The notes under the pieces were generated by a model. That model saw only the letters and a program-made list of their open reading frames with translations. It did no database searches and was not told the DNA's origin. From NCBI GenBank assembly GCA_934183135.1, contig CAKPRX010000005.1, positions 1 through 48,720 on the forward strand: a DNA stretch of 48,720 nucleotides. The letters are read 5' to 3'. This stretch comes from an uncultured Prevotella sp. (GTDB taxonomy: Bacteria > Bacteroidota > Bacteroidia > Bacteroidales > Bacteroidaceae). This document shows, piece by piece, positions 32,395 to 39,781 of this stretch; position 1 is the stretch's first letter; each line of letters begins with the position of its first letter. The position numbers were made by a program, and so were the translations under genes.

Positions 32395-33084
32395 TCAGAT
32401 TTTGCCCTGGTCGCGGTAACTGTAGTAGGCCCCGTCTGCCACGACGACATGGTCCAGGAAGTAGATGCGCATGGTGTCGCAGGCACGGCGCACGCGGTCG
32501 GTAAGGCGGTCGTCATCAGCGCTGGGCCGGGTGTTGCCACTGGGATGGTTATGGCTGAGGGCCAGCACGGTGGCGTTGGCCAGCAGTGCCTCGCGCAGGA
32601 TGACCCGCACGTCGACGGCCGTCTCGCTGATGCCCCCGTGGCTGATGCGCACGGCCCGGATGAGCCTGAAGGCCTGGTTCATCAGCAGTACCCACGCCTC
32701 CTCGACATCCAGGTCCTGCATCTTGGGCCGCATCAGACTGTAGATGGCCTCGGCACTGTCCATCACCGGCCGCTCCTCGGGCCGTTCGGCCTGCCGGCGC
32801 TTGCCCAGCTCACAGGCCGCCAGCACAGTGACTGCCTTGGCCGGCCCCATGCCCTTGTAGCGCTGCAGGTCGTGCAGCGACATCTTGCCCAGACGGTTCA
32901 GGTTGTTGCCGCAGTCGGCCAGTATCTCCTTCATCAGGTCTACGGCGCTCTTCTCGGGCGTGCCCGACCCTATGAGGATGGCCAGCAGCTCGGCATTGCT
33001 CAGGGCCTCGGCGCCCATGGCGGCCAACCGCTCGCGCGGCCGGTCCTCGGCGGCCCACTGGTTGATGTTCAGTCGTTGTGCCAT
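32395..33084 (-). CDS. radC: RadC family JAB-domain protein
   Basis: 229 residues, the normal RadC length. An N-terminal helix-hairpin-helix-like part (LSNAELLAILIGSGT, 'YKGMGPAKAVTVLAACELGKR') precedes the JAMM/MPN metal site: 'SHGGISETAVDVRVILREAL' and LSHNHPSGNTRPSADD (about 176-191), carrying His-X-His and Asp. RadC was once called a DNA repair protein; that role was withdrawn and the biochemical activity is unknown. A metal-dependent isopeptidase or nuclease is possible. It starts 12 bp after the GT2 gene and is likely co-transcribed with it. Confidence 0.94.
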   Translation of the reverse strand: MAQRLNINQWAAEDRPRERLAAMGAEALSNAELLAILIGSGTPEKSAVDLMKEILADCGNNLNRLGKMSLHDLQRYKGMGPAKAVTVLAACELGKRRQAERPEERPVMDSAEAIYSLMRPKMQDLDVEEAWVLLMNQAFRLIRAVRISHGGISETAVDVRVILREALLANATVLALSHNHPSGNTRPSADDDRLTDRVRRACDTMRIYFLDHVVVADGAYYSYRDQGKI

Positions 33085-33096
33085 GCTGCCGCGGTG

Positions 33097-34137
33097 TTAC
33101 TTGTAGAACGTTTTGTCAAAGGCGCTGAACTCGCTCTGGCCGCACACGCAGCGGCGCCACCAGGCCGAGAGGAAGCCGCAGCCGTAGCCCATGAGCTGGA
33201 TAAAGGCCGAGGCCACGCTGAGGCATCCCACGCGCAGGCTGCCACTCACGCGGGTGGCGTCTGTCAGGATAAGGAGGGCATAGAGCACCAGGGGGGCCAC
33301 GCCCAGACCTGTAAGCCAGGCTCCCGGCACGGCATGGCTGCCACCGGCCAGCAGGCATAGGCCCGTCACGACGAGCAGCACCAGCACGGCCACGCCCACG
33401 GTAAACACCATGGGCAACAGGTGTACCAGCCGCAGGCTGTCGGGGTACTTCTTATACAGGTTGATACGGGCTATGCCGCTATTGTACACCTGCCGCCAGA
33501 ATTTCCGGAAGTCCGTGCGCCGCTTGTGCCACACCCACGCCTGCGGGAAGAGCCGGCAGCGACACCCTGCCCGGAAGATACGGATGGAGAAGTCGATGTC
33601 CTCGCCGAAGCGCATCCGTGAGAAACCGCCCAGACGCTGGTAGACGTCGCGGCGGATGCCCATGTTGAAAGAGCGGGGGTAGAACTTGTCCAGTTTCTTC
33701 TTGCCTCCGCGTATGCCGCCCGTGGTAAAGAAGCTGGTCATCGAGTAAGATATGGCTTTCTGGACGGGCGTGAACGACGGGTGAGCGCTGTCGGGGCCTC
33801 CAAAGGCATCGGCCGGGCACCGCGCCAGCTCGTCGTCGACAGCCTGCAGATACCCCTCGGGCAGCACCACGTCCGAATCGAGCACGACGAGATACTCGCC
33901 GTGTGCGCGCTCGGCCCCGTAGTTGCGGCTCTGGCCGGGGCCCGAGTTCGCCTTGTTATAATAATGTATGTCGAGACGGCCGGCATAGCGGTCGCACACG
34001 TCGCGGCAGGGAACCGAAGAACCGTCCTCGACCACCACGACCTCGAAGTCGCGCAATGTCTGCCTGCCCAGGCTCTCCAACAGCTCGTCTACCTCGTCGG
34101 GGCGATTGAAGACAGGGATGATAAAGCTATATTTCAT
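33097..34137 (-). CDS. Membrane glycosyltransferase family 2
   Basis: 346 residues from MKYSFIIPVFNRPDEVDELL. The GT-A domain shows VVVVEDGSSVPCRDV (about 32-46), the DXD-like VVLDSDVVLPEGYL (about 85-98) and the acceptor-side 'RFGEDIDFSIRIFRAG' (ED motif, about 180). The last ~110 residues hold two or three hydrophobic segments (about 235-262, 275-297 and 308-328), so it is anchored in the inner membrane with the catalytic domain facing the cytoplasm. Probable function: adding a sugar to a lipid-linked acceptor. An in-frame ATG three codons upstream (34146) is possible. It lies in one direction with radC, 130 bp beyond the efp terminator. Confidence 0.9.
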   Translation of the reverse strand: MKYSFIIPVFNRPDEVDELLESLGRQTLRDFEVVVVEDGSSVPCRDVCDRYAGRLDIHYYNKANSGPGQSRNYGAERAHGEYLVVLDSDVVLPEGYLQAVDDELARCPADAFGGPDSAHPSFTPVQKAISYSMTSFFTTGGIRGGKKKLDKFYPRSFNMGIRRDVYQRLGGFSRMRFGEDIDFSIRIFRAGCRCRLFPQAWVWHKRRTDFRKFWRQVYNSGIARINLYKKYPDSLRLVHLLPMVFTVGVAVLVLLVVTGLCLLAGGSHAVPGAWLTGLGVAPLVLYALLILTDATRVSGSLRVGCLSVASAFIQLMGYGCGFLSAWWRRCVCGQSEFSAFDKTFYK

Positions 34138-34171
34138 AGTATGCAAGCGGTATATGTGTCCTTAAAACGCC

Positions 34172-34226
34172 GACAACCTATATCCATGGCACGGCTACGT
34201 GGTCGACGCCAGAGATATAGGTTGTC
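34172..34226 (-). terminator. Terminator of efp
   Basis: Perfect 13-bp stem (GACAACCTATATC at 34172-34184, partner 34214-34226), 29-nt loop, followed on the minus strand by GGCGTTTTAA. Located 44 bp beyond the efp stop codon. Confidence 0.75.
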
Positions 34227-34269
34227 TTCGCGGTTGCCTTACGGCAATGGGTTGATGTCGGTATGTGGG

Positions 34270-34836
34270 TTACTCGCTTACGCGGCCCAGGTAGCTGCCG
34301 TCGCGGGTGTCAACCTGGATGGTCTCGCCCTCGTTGATGAAGAGGGGCACACGGACGGTGGCACCCGACTCGAGTGTGGCAGGCTTGGTGGCGTTGGTAG
34401 CGGTATTGCCCTTGATGCCCGGCTCGCTGTGGGTAACCTTCAGCGTAGTCTTTACAGGCATCTCGGCCAGCAGGATGGTGCCGTCAGAGGTATCGGTAAC
34501 CACCTCGACCACATCGCCTTCCTTCATATACTCAACACCGGTAATCTGGTGCGAGGGGATAGGTATCTGCTCGAATGTCTCCTGGTTCATGAAGATACGG
34601 CCTGTAGCGTCCTCGTAGAGATACTGATAGGGGCGACGCTCTACGCGCACGTCCTCGAGCTTGAAGCCAATCTGGAAGGTACGCTCCAGCACGCGGCCGT
34701 CGGCTACATTCTTCAGTTTGGTAATCATGACGGTGTTACCTTTGCCCGGCTTCCGGTGCTGGAAGTCGATGCAAGTCCAGATCTTGCCATCCATGCGGAT
34801 GCAAGTTCCGATTTTGATTTCCTGTGAGTTAATCAT
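34270..34836 (-). CDS. efp: Translation elongation factor P
   Basis: 188 residues, full length. EF-P relieves ribosome stalling at consecutive prolines. Three beta-barrel domains; the loop tip that contacts the tRNA reads HRKPGKGNTV, with Lys32 in the place of the modified Lys34 of E. coli. No genes for EpmA/EpmB-type modification are in the window. The start MINSQEIKIG fits the family. Divergent from rpmH with separate promoters; this efp/rpmH pairing is common in Bacteroidetes. Confidence 0.97.
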   Translation of the reverse strand: MINSQEIKIGTCIRMDGKIWTCIDFQHRKPGKGNTVMITKLKNVADGRVLERTFQIGFKLEDVRVERRPYQYLYEDATGRIFMNQETFEQIPIPSHQITGVEYMKEGDVVEVVTDTSDGTILLAEMPVKTTLKVTHSEPGIKGNTATNATKPATLESGATVRVPLFINEGETIQVDTRDGSYLGRVSE

Positions 34837-34874
34837 ATTGCTATATAATGTATTGATGTCTGCTAAAAGCGCTG

Positions 34875-34882
34875 CAAAGTTA
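34875..34882 (-). promoter_or_regulatory. -7 box for efp
   Basis: TAACTTTG on the minus strand, 38 bp ahead of the start codon. No clear TTTG at the normal -33 distance. Confidence 0.5.
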
Positions 34883-34934
34883 CTACATTTTTACAAAAAA
34901 ACGCCTAATTATCACCGAAAAAATCGCCATATCC

Positions 34935-34965
34935 TTTGTTAATTCAAAAATAATGAGTACTTTTG
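34935..34965 (+). promoter_or_regulatory. Consensus promoter of rpmH
   Basis: TTTG (34935-34938), 19-bp spacer, TACTTTTG (34958-34965): a full match to the Bacteroidetes housekeeping consensus. The leader is about 90 nt. Confidence 0.8.
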
Positions 34966-35059
34966 CAACCCAAAAAGGTGCGAACTCGCCGGAAGGCATC
35001 CCGCCGTCTGCCGAGAGTACCATTTCGACCGGAATAATAACAAATAAAATAATAACAGA

Positions 35060-35215
35060 ATGAAAAGAACATTTCAGCCACACAACCGTCGTCGTGTAAA
35101 CAAGCACGGTTTCCGTGAGAGAATGGCTACCAAGAACGGCCGCCGTGTACTGGCTTCGCGCCGTGCTCATGGCCGCAAGAAGTTAACTGTTTCTGACGAG
35201 CATCACGGCAAGTAA
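35060..35215 (+). CDS. rpmH: 50S ribosomal protein L34
   Basis: 51 residues beginning [20 protein letters not shown] and ending [11 protein letters not shown]. The Lys/Arg-rich core with '[27 protein letters not shown]' is the L34 consensus. It is a core protein of the large ribosomal subunit. In most bacteria rpmH is followed by rnpA; here it is alone, with two terminators straight after it, which is normal for Bacteroidetes. The C-terminal TVSDEHHGK extension beyond KKL is slightly longer than in E. coli (46 residues). Confidence 0.97.
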   Translation: MKRTFQPHNRRRVNKHGFRERMATKNGRRVLASRRAHGRKKLTVSDEHHGK

Positions 35216-35245
35216 TTGCCTGCAGACACTCGTCGCAGAAGAAAT

Positions 35246-35277
35246 AAAAAGGAGCAGGGTCGCACTTGCTCCTTTTT
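35246..35277 (+). terminator. First rpmH terminator
   Basis: Stem AAAAAGGAGCA (35246-35256) with TGCTCCTTTTT (35267-35277), ending in a T-run: a textbook intrinsic terminator 30 bp after the rpmH stop. Confidence 0.9.
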
Positions 35278-35284
35278 GTTTTGT

Positions 35285-35323
35285 AAAGACCGACCTCGCC
35301 GAAGGCAGAGGCCGGTCTTTTTT
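35285..35323 (+). terminator. Second rpmH terminator
   Basis: Stem AAAGACCGACCTC (35285-35297) with GAGGCCGGTCTTT (35308-35320), one mismatch, followed by TTT. It stands 8 bp behind the first terminator. Its GACCGACC also forms the end of the 72-bp element. Confidence 0.85.
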
Positions 35324-35477
35324 ATGTCCCATGGCCGCTGCAAGAATGTGCCGTGCCTCCTCCGGGCGCGCCGGACTGGCACTCGCTTACAGCGCGCACG
35401 GGCTACACGGCCAGGGGCGTGGGCGTCACAAGGAGGCGCCATGGCTCCTGTCGTGGTCACAGCCATGGACGAAAACG

Positions 35478-35948
35478 GCGAAAAACCTTTACACGCGGCT
35501 GCATATTTATGCAAAACGAGCCGTGTTTCTGCATAAATATACAGTCGCGACACCCGTTTTCCGGGGTGTTTTTTCCAGGATTTCTGAACAAACCAGGACG
35601 GATTTTGGGGCCATCGGGGCCGTTTCGGGGCACCGCGAGGGCGGCCAAAGTAACAATCTTTTACAAAATAGGGCCATTCAGTGCGCTTTTCGCCGCTATT
35701 TCCGGCTCCGGAGAGGGCGGTTTTCAGGGTCGCCGAGATGGTCTTTTTTGCGCTCGCGATGGTCATTACGTTTCTAATGACCATCGCGAGCCAAAAAATG
35801 ACGGTTTCCGGGTGGTCCGGAAATCGGCGTTTTCGCCACCGCCACCCCCTCGGCGGGCGTACAGACAAATTACAGAGGGCCGGAAAGCCCCCGACCGATG
35901 CCGAAACGGCAGAAATGTATATTTATACATTATCGGAAAAATTATTAC
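35478..35948 (+). repeat. 472-bp structured intergenic repeat, copy 3 (471 bp)
   Basis: Same element and orientation as copies 1 and 2. Stem I pairs 35496-35513 with 35530-35547; stem II pairs 35752-35768 with 35775-35791 (loop CGTTTC); stem III pairs 35805-35809 (TTTCC) with 35819-35823 (GGAAA), a compensatory change from TTTTC/GAAAA in the other copies; end palindrome 35914-35931. It lies between the rpmH terminators and the promoter at 36177. One long minus-strand frame is open through it, but it is not open in copy 1 and has no family, so I treat it as chance. Confidence 0.9.
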
Positions 35949-36176
35949 AACGCAAAACAGCCGCACGCGCACGGTCGCACACTCCTTTAGAAAGTCCGGC
36001 CCACACACAGGGGCGCTTTTTTGTCTTTTTTACCCCGAAGTCCTCTTTTACCCTGTTACCTTATTCTTACGCCAAAGAGCAGGGCCGCAGGCCCCGACAG
36101 GGTTCAAAAACAAGAAAAAACAGCCGCCTCTCCTGTATTTTCAGCCTTAACACGGCCATTTGTGGTAATTAATTGC
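35949..36176. other. Intergenic stretch between repeat copy 3 and the envelope gene cluster
   Basis: No gene recognised. Pyrimidine-rich patches (36018-36065, CTTTTTTACCCC and TTTTACCCTGTTACC) recall the arms of the 276-bp inverted-repeat unit, but no pairing partner is seen here. Confidence 0.4.
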
Positions 36177-36184
36177 TAATTTTG
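36177..36184 (+). promoter_or_regulatory. -7 box for the envelope gene cluster
   Basis: TAATTTTG, 23 bp ahead of the ATG at 36208. The nearest TTTG is 14 bp upstream, which is too close, so the -33 element is unclear. Confidence 0.55.
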
Positions 36185-36207
36185 CACCTATTATTAATAA
36201 GAGACAA

Positions 36208-38346
36208 ATGTTTACGCGATTAAAGTCACTTCATTTAGAGCGTTCTGTATTCTCGCCATTCATGGCCGTATCTTTTAACATCCTGCTGGTGTTCGTGGTG
36301 TACACCCTGGCCCGCGCGGAATACCTGCTCGAGAACTATAGCTACTTTGCACAAAGCGTGAGCGAGGGCCACCTGCCCCGCCTGCTGTGGGGAGGCGTGG
36401 TCTTTGACACCCCAGGCATCATGTACACCAACGCGGTGTACATCCTGCTCATACTGCTGCCCCTGCACTATAAGGAGAACGCCGCCTACCAGCGGGTGTG
36501 CAAGTGGGTGTTCATGGTCATCAACAGCCTGGCCTTAGCGGTCAACCTGGCCGACTCGGTCTACTTCCGCTACACGCTGCGGCGCACCTCGGCCAGCGTA
36601 TTCACCGAGTTCAAGGGCGAGGACAACCTCACGTCCATATTCGGGGTAGAGCTTCTGCACCACTGGTACCTCGTGGCCATGGCCGCCGTGCTCATCTACG
36701 CCCTGTGGAAGCTCTACTTTACGCCCCGCATAGACAGGAGGGGCACAGACCTGCGCGTGTACTACCCCCTACAGGTGGCCAGCCTGGTAGTGGCGGGCGT
36801 GTACTGCGTGAGCGGCATCCGGGGCGGTCTGCTCAACCACTGGTACAACTATCTGATAGCCATCGCCACGGCCTATACGGCCTACAAGGCATGGCGGGCC
36901 CGCCCCACAGCCCATCTATGGACAGCACGTATATGTGCCGCCATCACCCTGATACTCATAGCCACCGCCCCCATAGGCGGATGGCGCCACCGCGACATAC
37001 GGCCCGTGGCCCTGGGCAACGCCAACGAGTACACCTACCGCCCCACTGAGGTGGCGCTGGTGCTCAACACCCCCTTTGCCCTTATCCGCACCTACGGCAA
37101 GGCCGTGTTTACCGACCCTGGCTACTACCCCGACAAGGCCCAGCTCGACGCCATCTACTCGCCGCTGCACCTGCCCGACCACCAGGGCATGCACAAGCGC
37201 AAGAACGTGGTGGTCATCATCATCGAGAGCTTTGGCCGCGAGTATATCGGCAGCCTGGCACGCACCGCGCTGGGCCCCGGCTACAAGGGCTACACCCCCT
37301 TTACCGACTCGCTGGTGGCCCACAGTGCCACCTTCCGCTACTCGTACTGCAACGGCCGCAAGAGCATAGACGGCATGCCCTCTATCCTCTCCAGCGTGCC
37401 CATGTTTATCAAGCCCTTCATCCTCACGCCCCAGTCGCTCAACCATCTGAGCGGCCTGGCCGGCTACCTGGGCCAGAAGGGCTACTACTCGGCCTTCTTC
37501 CACGGTGCCCGCACCGGCAGCATGGGCTTCAACGGCTTTGCCAACGCCACGGGCTTCAAGGGCTACTTCGGACGCGAGGACTTTGACAAGGACAAGCGTT
37601 ACCACGGCGACGCCGACTTTGACGGCTACTGGGCCATCTGGGACGAGCCGTTCATGCAGTACTACGCCACCAAGATGAGCGAGTTCCACGAGCCCTTCGT
37701 CACCGCCCTCTTCACGGCTTCGAGCCACCACCCCTACCACATTCCCGACCGCTACAAGCAGAAGTTTCCCGAGGAGGGCATCGTCATCCACAAGTGCATC
37801 CGCTATACCGACAATGCCCTGCGCCGCTTCTTCGACACCGCGCGCCAGCAGCCCTGGTTCAAGAATACGCTGTTCGTCATCACGTCGGACCATACCAACC
37901 TGAGCGACCATGCCGAGTTCTCGTCGGACATAGGCGGCTTCTGCTCGCCCATCATCATCTACGACCCATCGGGCGACATCCGCCCGGGCATGCGCGACGC
38001 CATCGCCCAGCAGATAGACATCATGCCCACCGTCCTGGGCTACCTGGGCTACGACGAGCCCTACGTGGGCTTCGGCTGCGACCTCTTCCACACCCCGCCC
38101 GAGCAGACATGGGCCATCAACTACCTCAACGGCGTGTACCAGTACTGCAAGTACGGTTACGTCATGCAGTTTGACGGCAGCCGCGTGGTGGGCATGTACC
38201 GTCTGGACGACTACCTGATGCGTACCAACCTGGTGGGCCGCGTAGCTGTCCAGGGCCAGATGGAACGCGAGGTCAAGGCCATCATCCAGTCGTACATGGA
38301 CCGCATGATAGGCGACCGCCTGACACCCGGTAACACACATAAGTAA
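36208..38346 (+). CDS. LTA synthase/phosphoglycerol transferase-like membrane sulfatase-fold protein
   Basis: 712 residues. The N-terminal ~260 residues contain five or six membrane helices (about 18-37, 75-88, 99-115, 151-170, 188-203, 240-254). The periplasmic alkaline-phosphatase-fold domain starts near 330: VVVIIIESFGREYIGSL supplies the metal-binding Glu340, and GRKSIDGMPSILSSVPMF holds the likely nucleophile Ser386, where many relatives use Thr. Further metal residues are in VITSDHTNLSDH. Such enzymes move phosphoglycerol, phosphoethanolamine or similar groups from lipids to envelope glycans. Bacteroidetes have no lipoteichoic acid, so the acceptor is more likely a surface glycan or lipid. 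First gene of a five-gene run; the fucosyltransferase follows after 4 bp. Confidence 0.88.
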   Translation: MFTRLKSLHLERSVFSPFMAVSFNILLVFVVYTLARAEYLLENYSYFAQSVSEGHLPRLLWGGVVFDTPGIMYTNAVYILLILLPLHYKENAAYQRVCKWVFMVINSLALAVNLADSVYFRYTLRRTSASVFTEFKGEDNLTSIFGVELLHHWYLVAMAAVLIYALWKLYFTPRIDRRGTDLRVYYPLQVASLVVAGVYCVSGIRGGLLNHWYNYLIAIATAYTAYKAWRARPTAHLWTARICAAITLILIATAPIGGWRHRDIRPVALGNANEYTYRPTEVALVLNTPFALIRTYGKAVFTDPGYYPDKAQLDAIYSPLHLPDHQGMHKRKNVVVIIIESFGREYIGSLARTALGPGYKGYTPFTDSLVAHSATFRYSYCNGRKSIDGMPSILSSVPMFIKPFILTPQSLNHLSGLAGYLGQKGYYSAFFHGARTGSMGFNGFANATGFKGYFGREDFDKDKRYHGDADFDGYWAIWDEPFMQYYATKMSEFHEPFVTALFTASSHHPYHIPDRYKQKFPEEGIVIHKCIRYTDNALRRFFDTARQQPWFKNTLFVITSDHTNLSDHAEFSSDIGGFCSPIIIYDPSGDIRPGMRDAIAQQIDIMPTVLGYLGYDEPYVGFGCDLFHTPPEQTWAINYLNGVYQYCKYGYVMQFDGSRVVGMYRLDDYLMRTNLVGRVAVQGQMEREVKAIIQSYMDRMIGDRLTPGNTHK

Positions 38347-38350
38347 CGCC

Positions 38351-39163
38351 ATGCTGTTCGTAAGAGACAAGGGGAGGATGTGCAACAACCTGTTGCAGTA
38401 CGGCCATGTGTACGCCTGGGCCCGCGAGCACGGCCGGCACACGGTCTCCATGCGCTTTGCCTACAAGTATCCCTACTTCCACATAGGCCACACGCGCTGG
38501 CACAACTTCCTGGTGTACGCCCTGGCCAAGGGCGCGGCCCGCGTGGGACTGCTGCCCACGGCCAGTTTTGACAGCCCCGACGGCAACCCCGAGGCCCAGC
38601 GCCTGATGGACACCCACCGATGGCTGATGGTACAGGGTTGGTACGTGCGCTACTACGACCTGTTCCTGAAGTACAAGCAGGACATACTGGGGCTCTTCGC
38701 CTTCAGTCCCGAGGTGAGCCGCGCCACCGACAGCTACATAGCCCAGACCGGCGGCAGCCAGGGCCTGCGCTTAGGCGTACACATACGCCGGGGCGACTAC
38801 CGCACGTGGATGGGCGGCCGCTACTACTATGACGACCAGGTGTACATAGACTACATACGGCGCTTCGTGGCCTCGCAGTCGCAGCCCGTACATATATATA
38901 TATGTGGAAACGACCCCTCGCTGAACCGCGCGCTGTACGAGCAGTCGCTGGCCGGCGTGGCGCTGTCCTTTGCCACAGGCTCGCCGGGCGAAGACCTGTG
39001 CCTGCTGTCGCGCTGCCAGTACATCATAGGGGCACCCAGCACCTTCTCGCTGGTCGCGTCGATGTATCACGACAGCCGCCTGTGCTGGATGATGGCTCCC
39101 CTGGCCGCCGGCGAGGCTCCGAGGTTTGGCCAGTTTGACCAGCTGTTCCGCCACATTATCTAA
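38351..39163 (+). CDS. GT11-like alpha-1,2-fucosyltransferase
   Basis: 270 residues, cytoplasmic. The opening GRMCNNLLQYGHVYAWAREHG (residues 8-28) matches the GT11 start pattern (GxxxNxxxQ), and GVHIRRGDYRTW (142-153) carries the HxRRxD motif that binds GDP-fucose. 'IYICGNDPS' and 'GAPSTFSLVASMY' are the later conserved blocks. It probably adds fucose to a galactose-ended surface glycan; many gut Bacteroidales do this. It sits directly after the phosphoglycerol-transferase-like gene, suggesting both decorate the same envelope glycan. No GDP-fucose synthesis gene is in the window. Confidence 0.85.
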   Translation: MLFVRDKGRMCNNLLQYGHVYAWAREHGRHTVSMRFAYKYPYFHIGHTRWHNFLVYALAKGAARVGLLPTASFDSPDGNPEAQRLMDTHRWLMVQGWYVRYYDLFLKYKQDILGLFAFSPEVSRATDSYIAQTGGSQGLRLGVHIRRGDYRTWMGGRYYYDDQVYIDYIRRFVASQSQPVHIYICGNDPSLNRALYEQSLAGVALSFATGSPGEDLCLLSRCQYIIGAPSTFSLVASMYHDSRLCWMMAPLAAGEAPRFGQFDQLFRHII

Positions 39164-39200
39164 TCAAGTCCGCAAGATGACATATATAACACCTATAGAT

Positions 39201-39743
39201 ATGAATAGAAAGATAGTACTGTTCCTGCTACTTATCGGCAGCATGGCCACGGCCACCGCGCAGCGCATCAGTCTGAAGACCAACGCCCTGTACTGGATGG
39301 CAGAGTCGCCCAACCTGGGCGTAGAGTTTCGCATGAACCGCCATGTAACGCTCAACGTCGAGGGCATAGTGAGCCGGCTCGGCATAAGCGACATCCATGT
39401 CAAGGGCGAAGCCTTCACGCCCGAGCTACGCTACTGGCTGAGCGCCCGCCCACAGGCCGGCCACTTCATAGGCCTCATGGGGGTGGCCACCCACTACAAC
39501 CTGCGCCACCAGGACTGCCGCCACAACGGCGATGCCCTCGGCGGCGGACTTACCTACGGCTACAGCTTTGTGCTGAGCCGCCACTGGAGCTTAGAGGGCA
39601 GCGTGGGCGTGGGCCTGCTGCACCGCCACGAGAAGCACTACGAAGAGGGCCCAGACACCGAGGTGCCCAGCCGCGCCAACTGCAGCAAATGGGCCCCCGC
39701 CCCACTGCGGGCAGGCGTGTCGTTCGTGTATATTCTCAAGTAG
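39201..39743 (+). CDS. DUF3575 outer-membrane protein
   Basis: 180 residues from MNRKIVLFLLLIGSMATATAQ (signal peptide). The frame is open upstream into the fucosyltransferase (39126), and 39177 is an alternative start, but only 39201 gives a clean signal peptide. The mature part opens with ISLKTNALYWMAESPNLGVEF, the DUF3575 hallmark, followed by alternating strands 'HVTLNVEGIVSRLG', 'FTPELRYWLS', 'HFIGLMGVATHYNL', 'GGGLTYGYSFVLSRHWSLEGSVGVGLLH', consistent with an 8-stranded outer-membrane barrel. In Bacteroides DUF3575 genes often stand near fimbrial genes; no fimbrillin is seen here. Function unknown. Confidence 0.85.
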   Translation: MNRKIVLFLLLIGSMATATAQRISLKTNALYWMAESPNLGVEFRMNRHVTLNVEGIVSRLGISDIHVKGEAFTPELRYWLSARPQAGHFIGLMGVATHYNLRHQDCRHNGDALGGGLTYGYSFVLSRHWSLEGSVGVGLLHRHEKHYEEGPDTEVPSRANCSKWAPAPLRAGVSFVYILK

Positions 39744-39781
39744 CAGCCATGGCTGTAAGTATAGTATAGATTAAGAAACTG

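Noticed and set aside
35203..35868. Long minus-strand frame through repeat copy 3, partly shared with copy 2 (19469-19771)
   Set aside because: The shared part (around LAMVIRxVMTIAS) falls on the palindromic stem II, copy 1 has a one-base shift and a stop near 2880, the ends differ in every copy, and codon usage is unlike the neighbouring genes. Noncoding repeat is the better reading, though a decayed gene cannot be fully excluded.
35216..36207. rnpA or a missed gene downstream of rpmH
   Set aside because: No RnpA-like frame; the space is two terminators, the repeat and A/T- or C-rich filler, and rpmH without rnpA is normal in Bacteroidetes.
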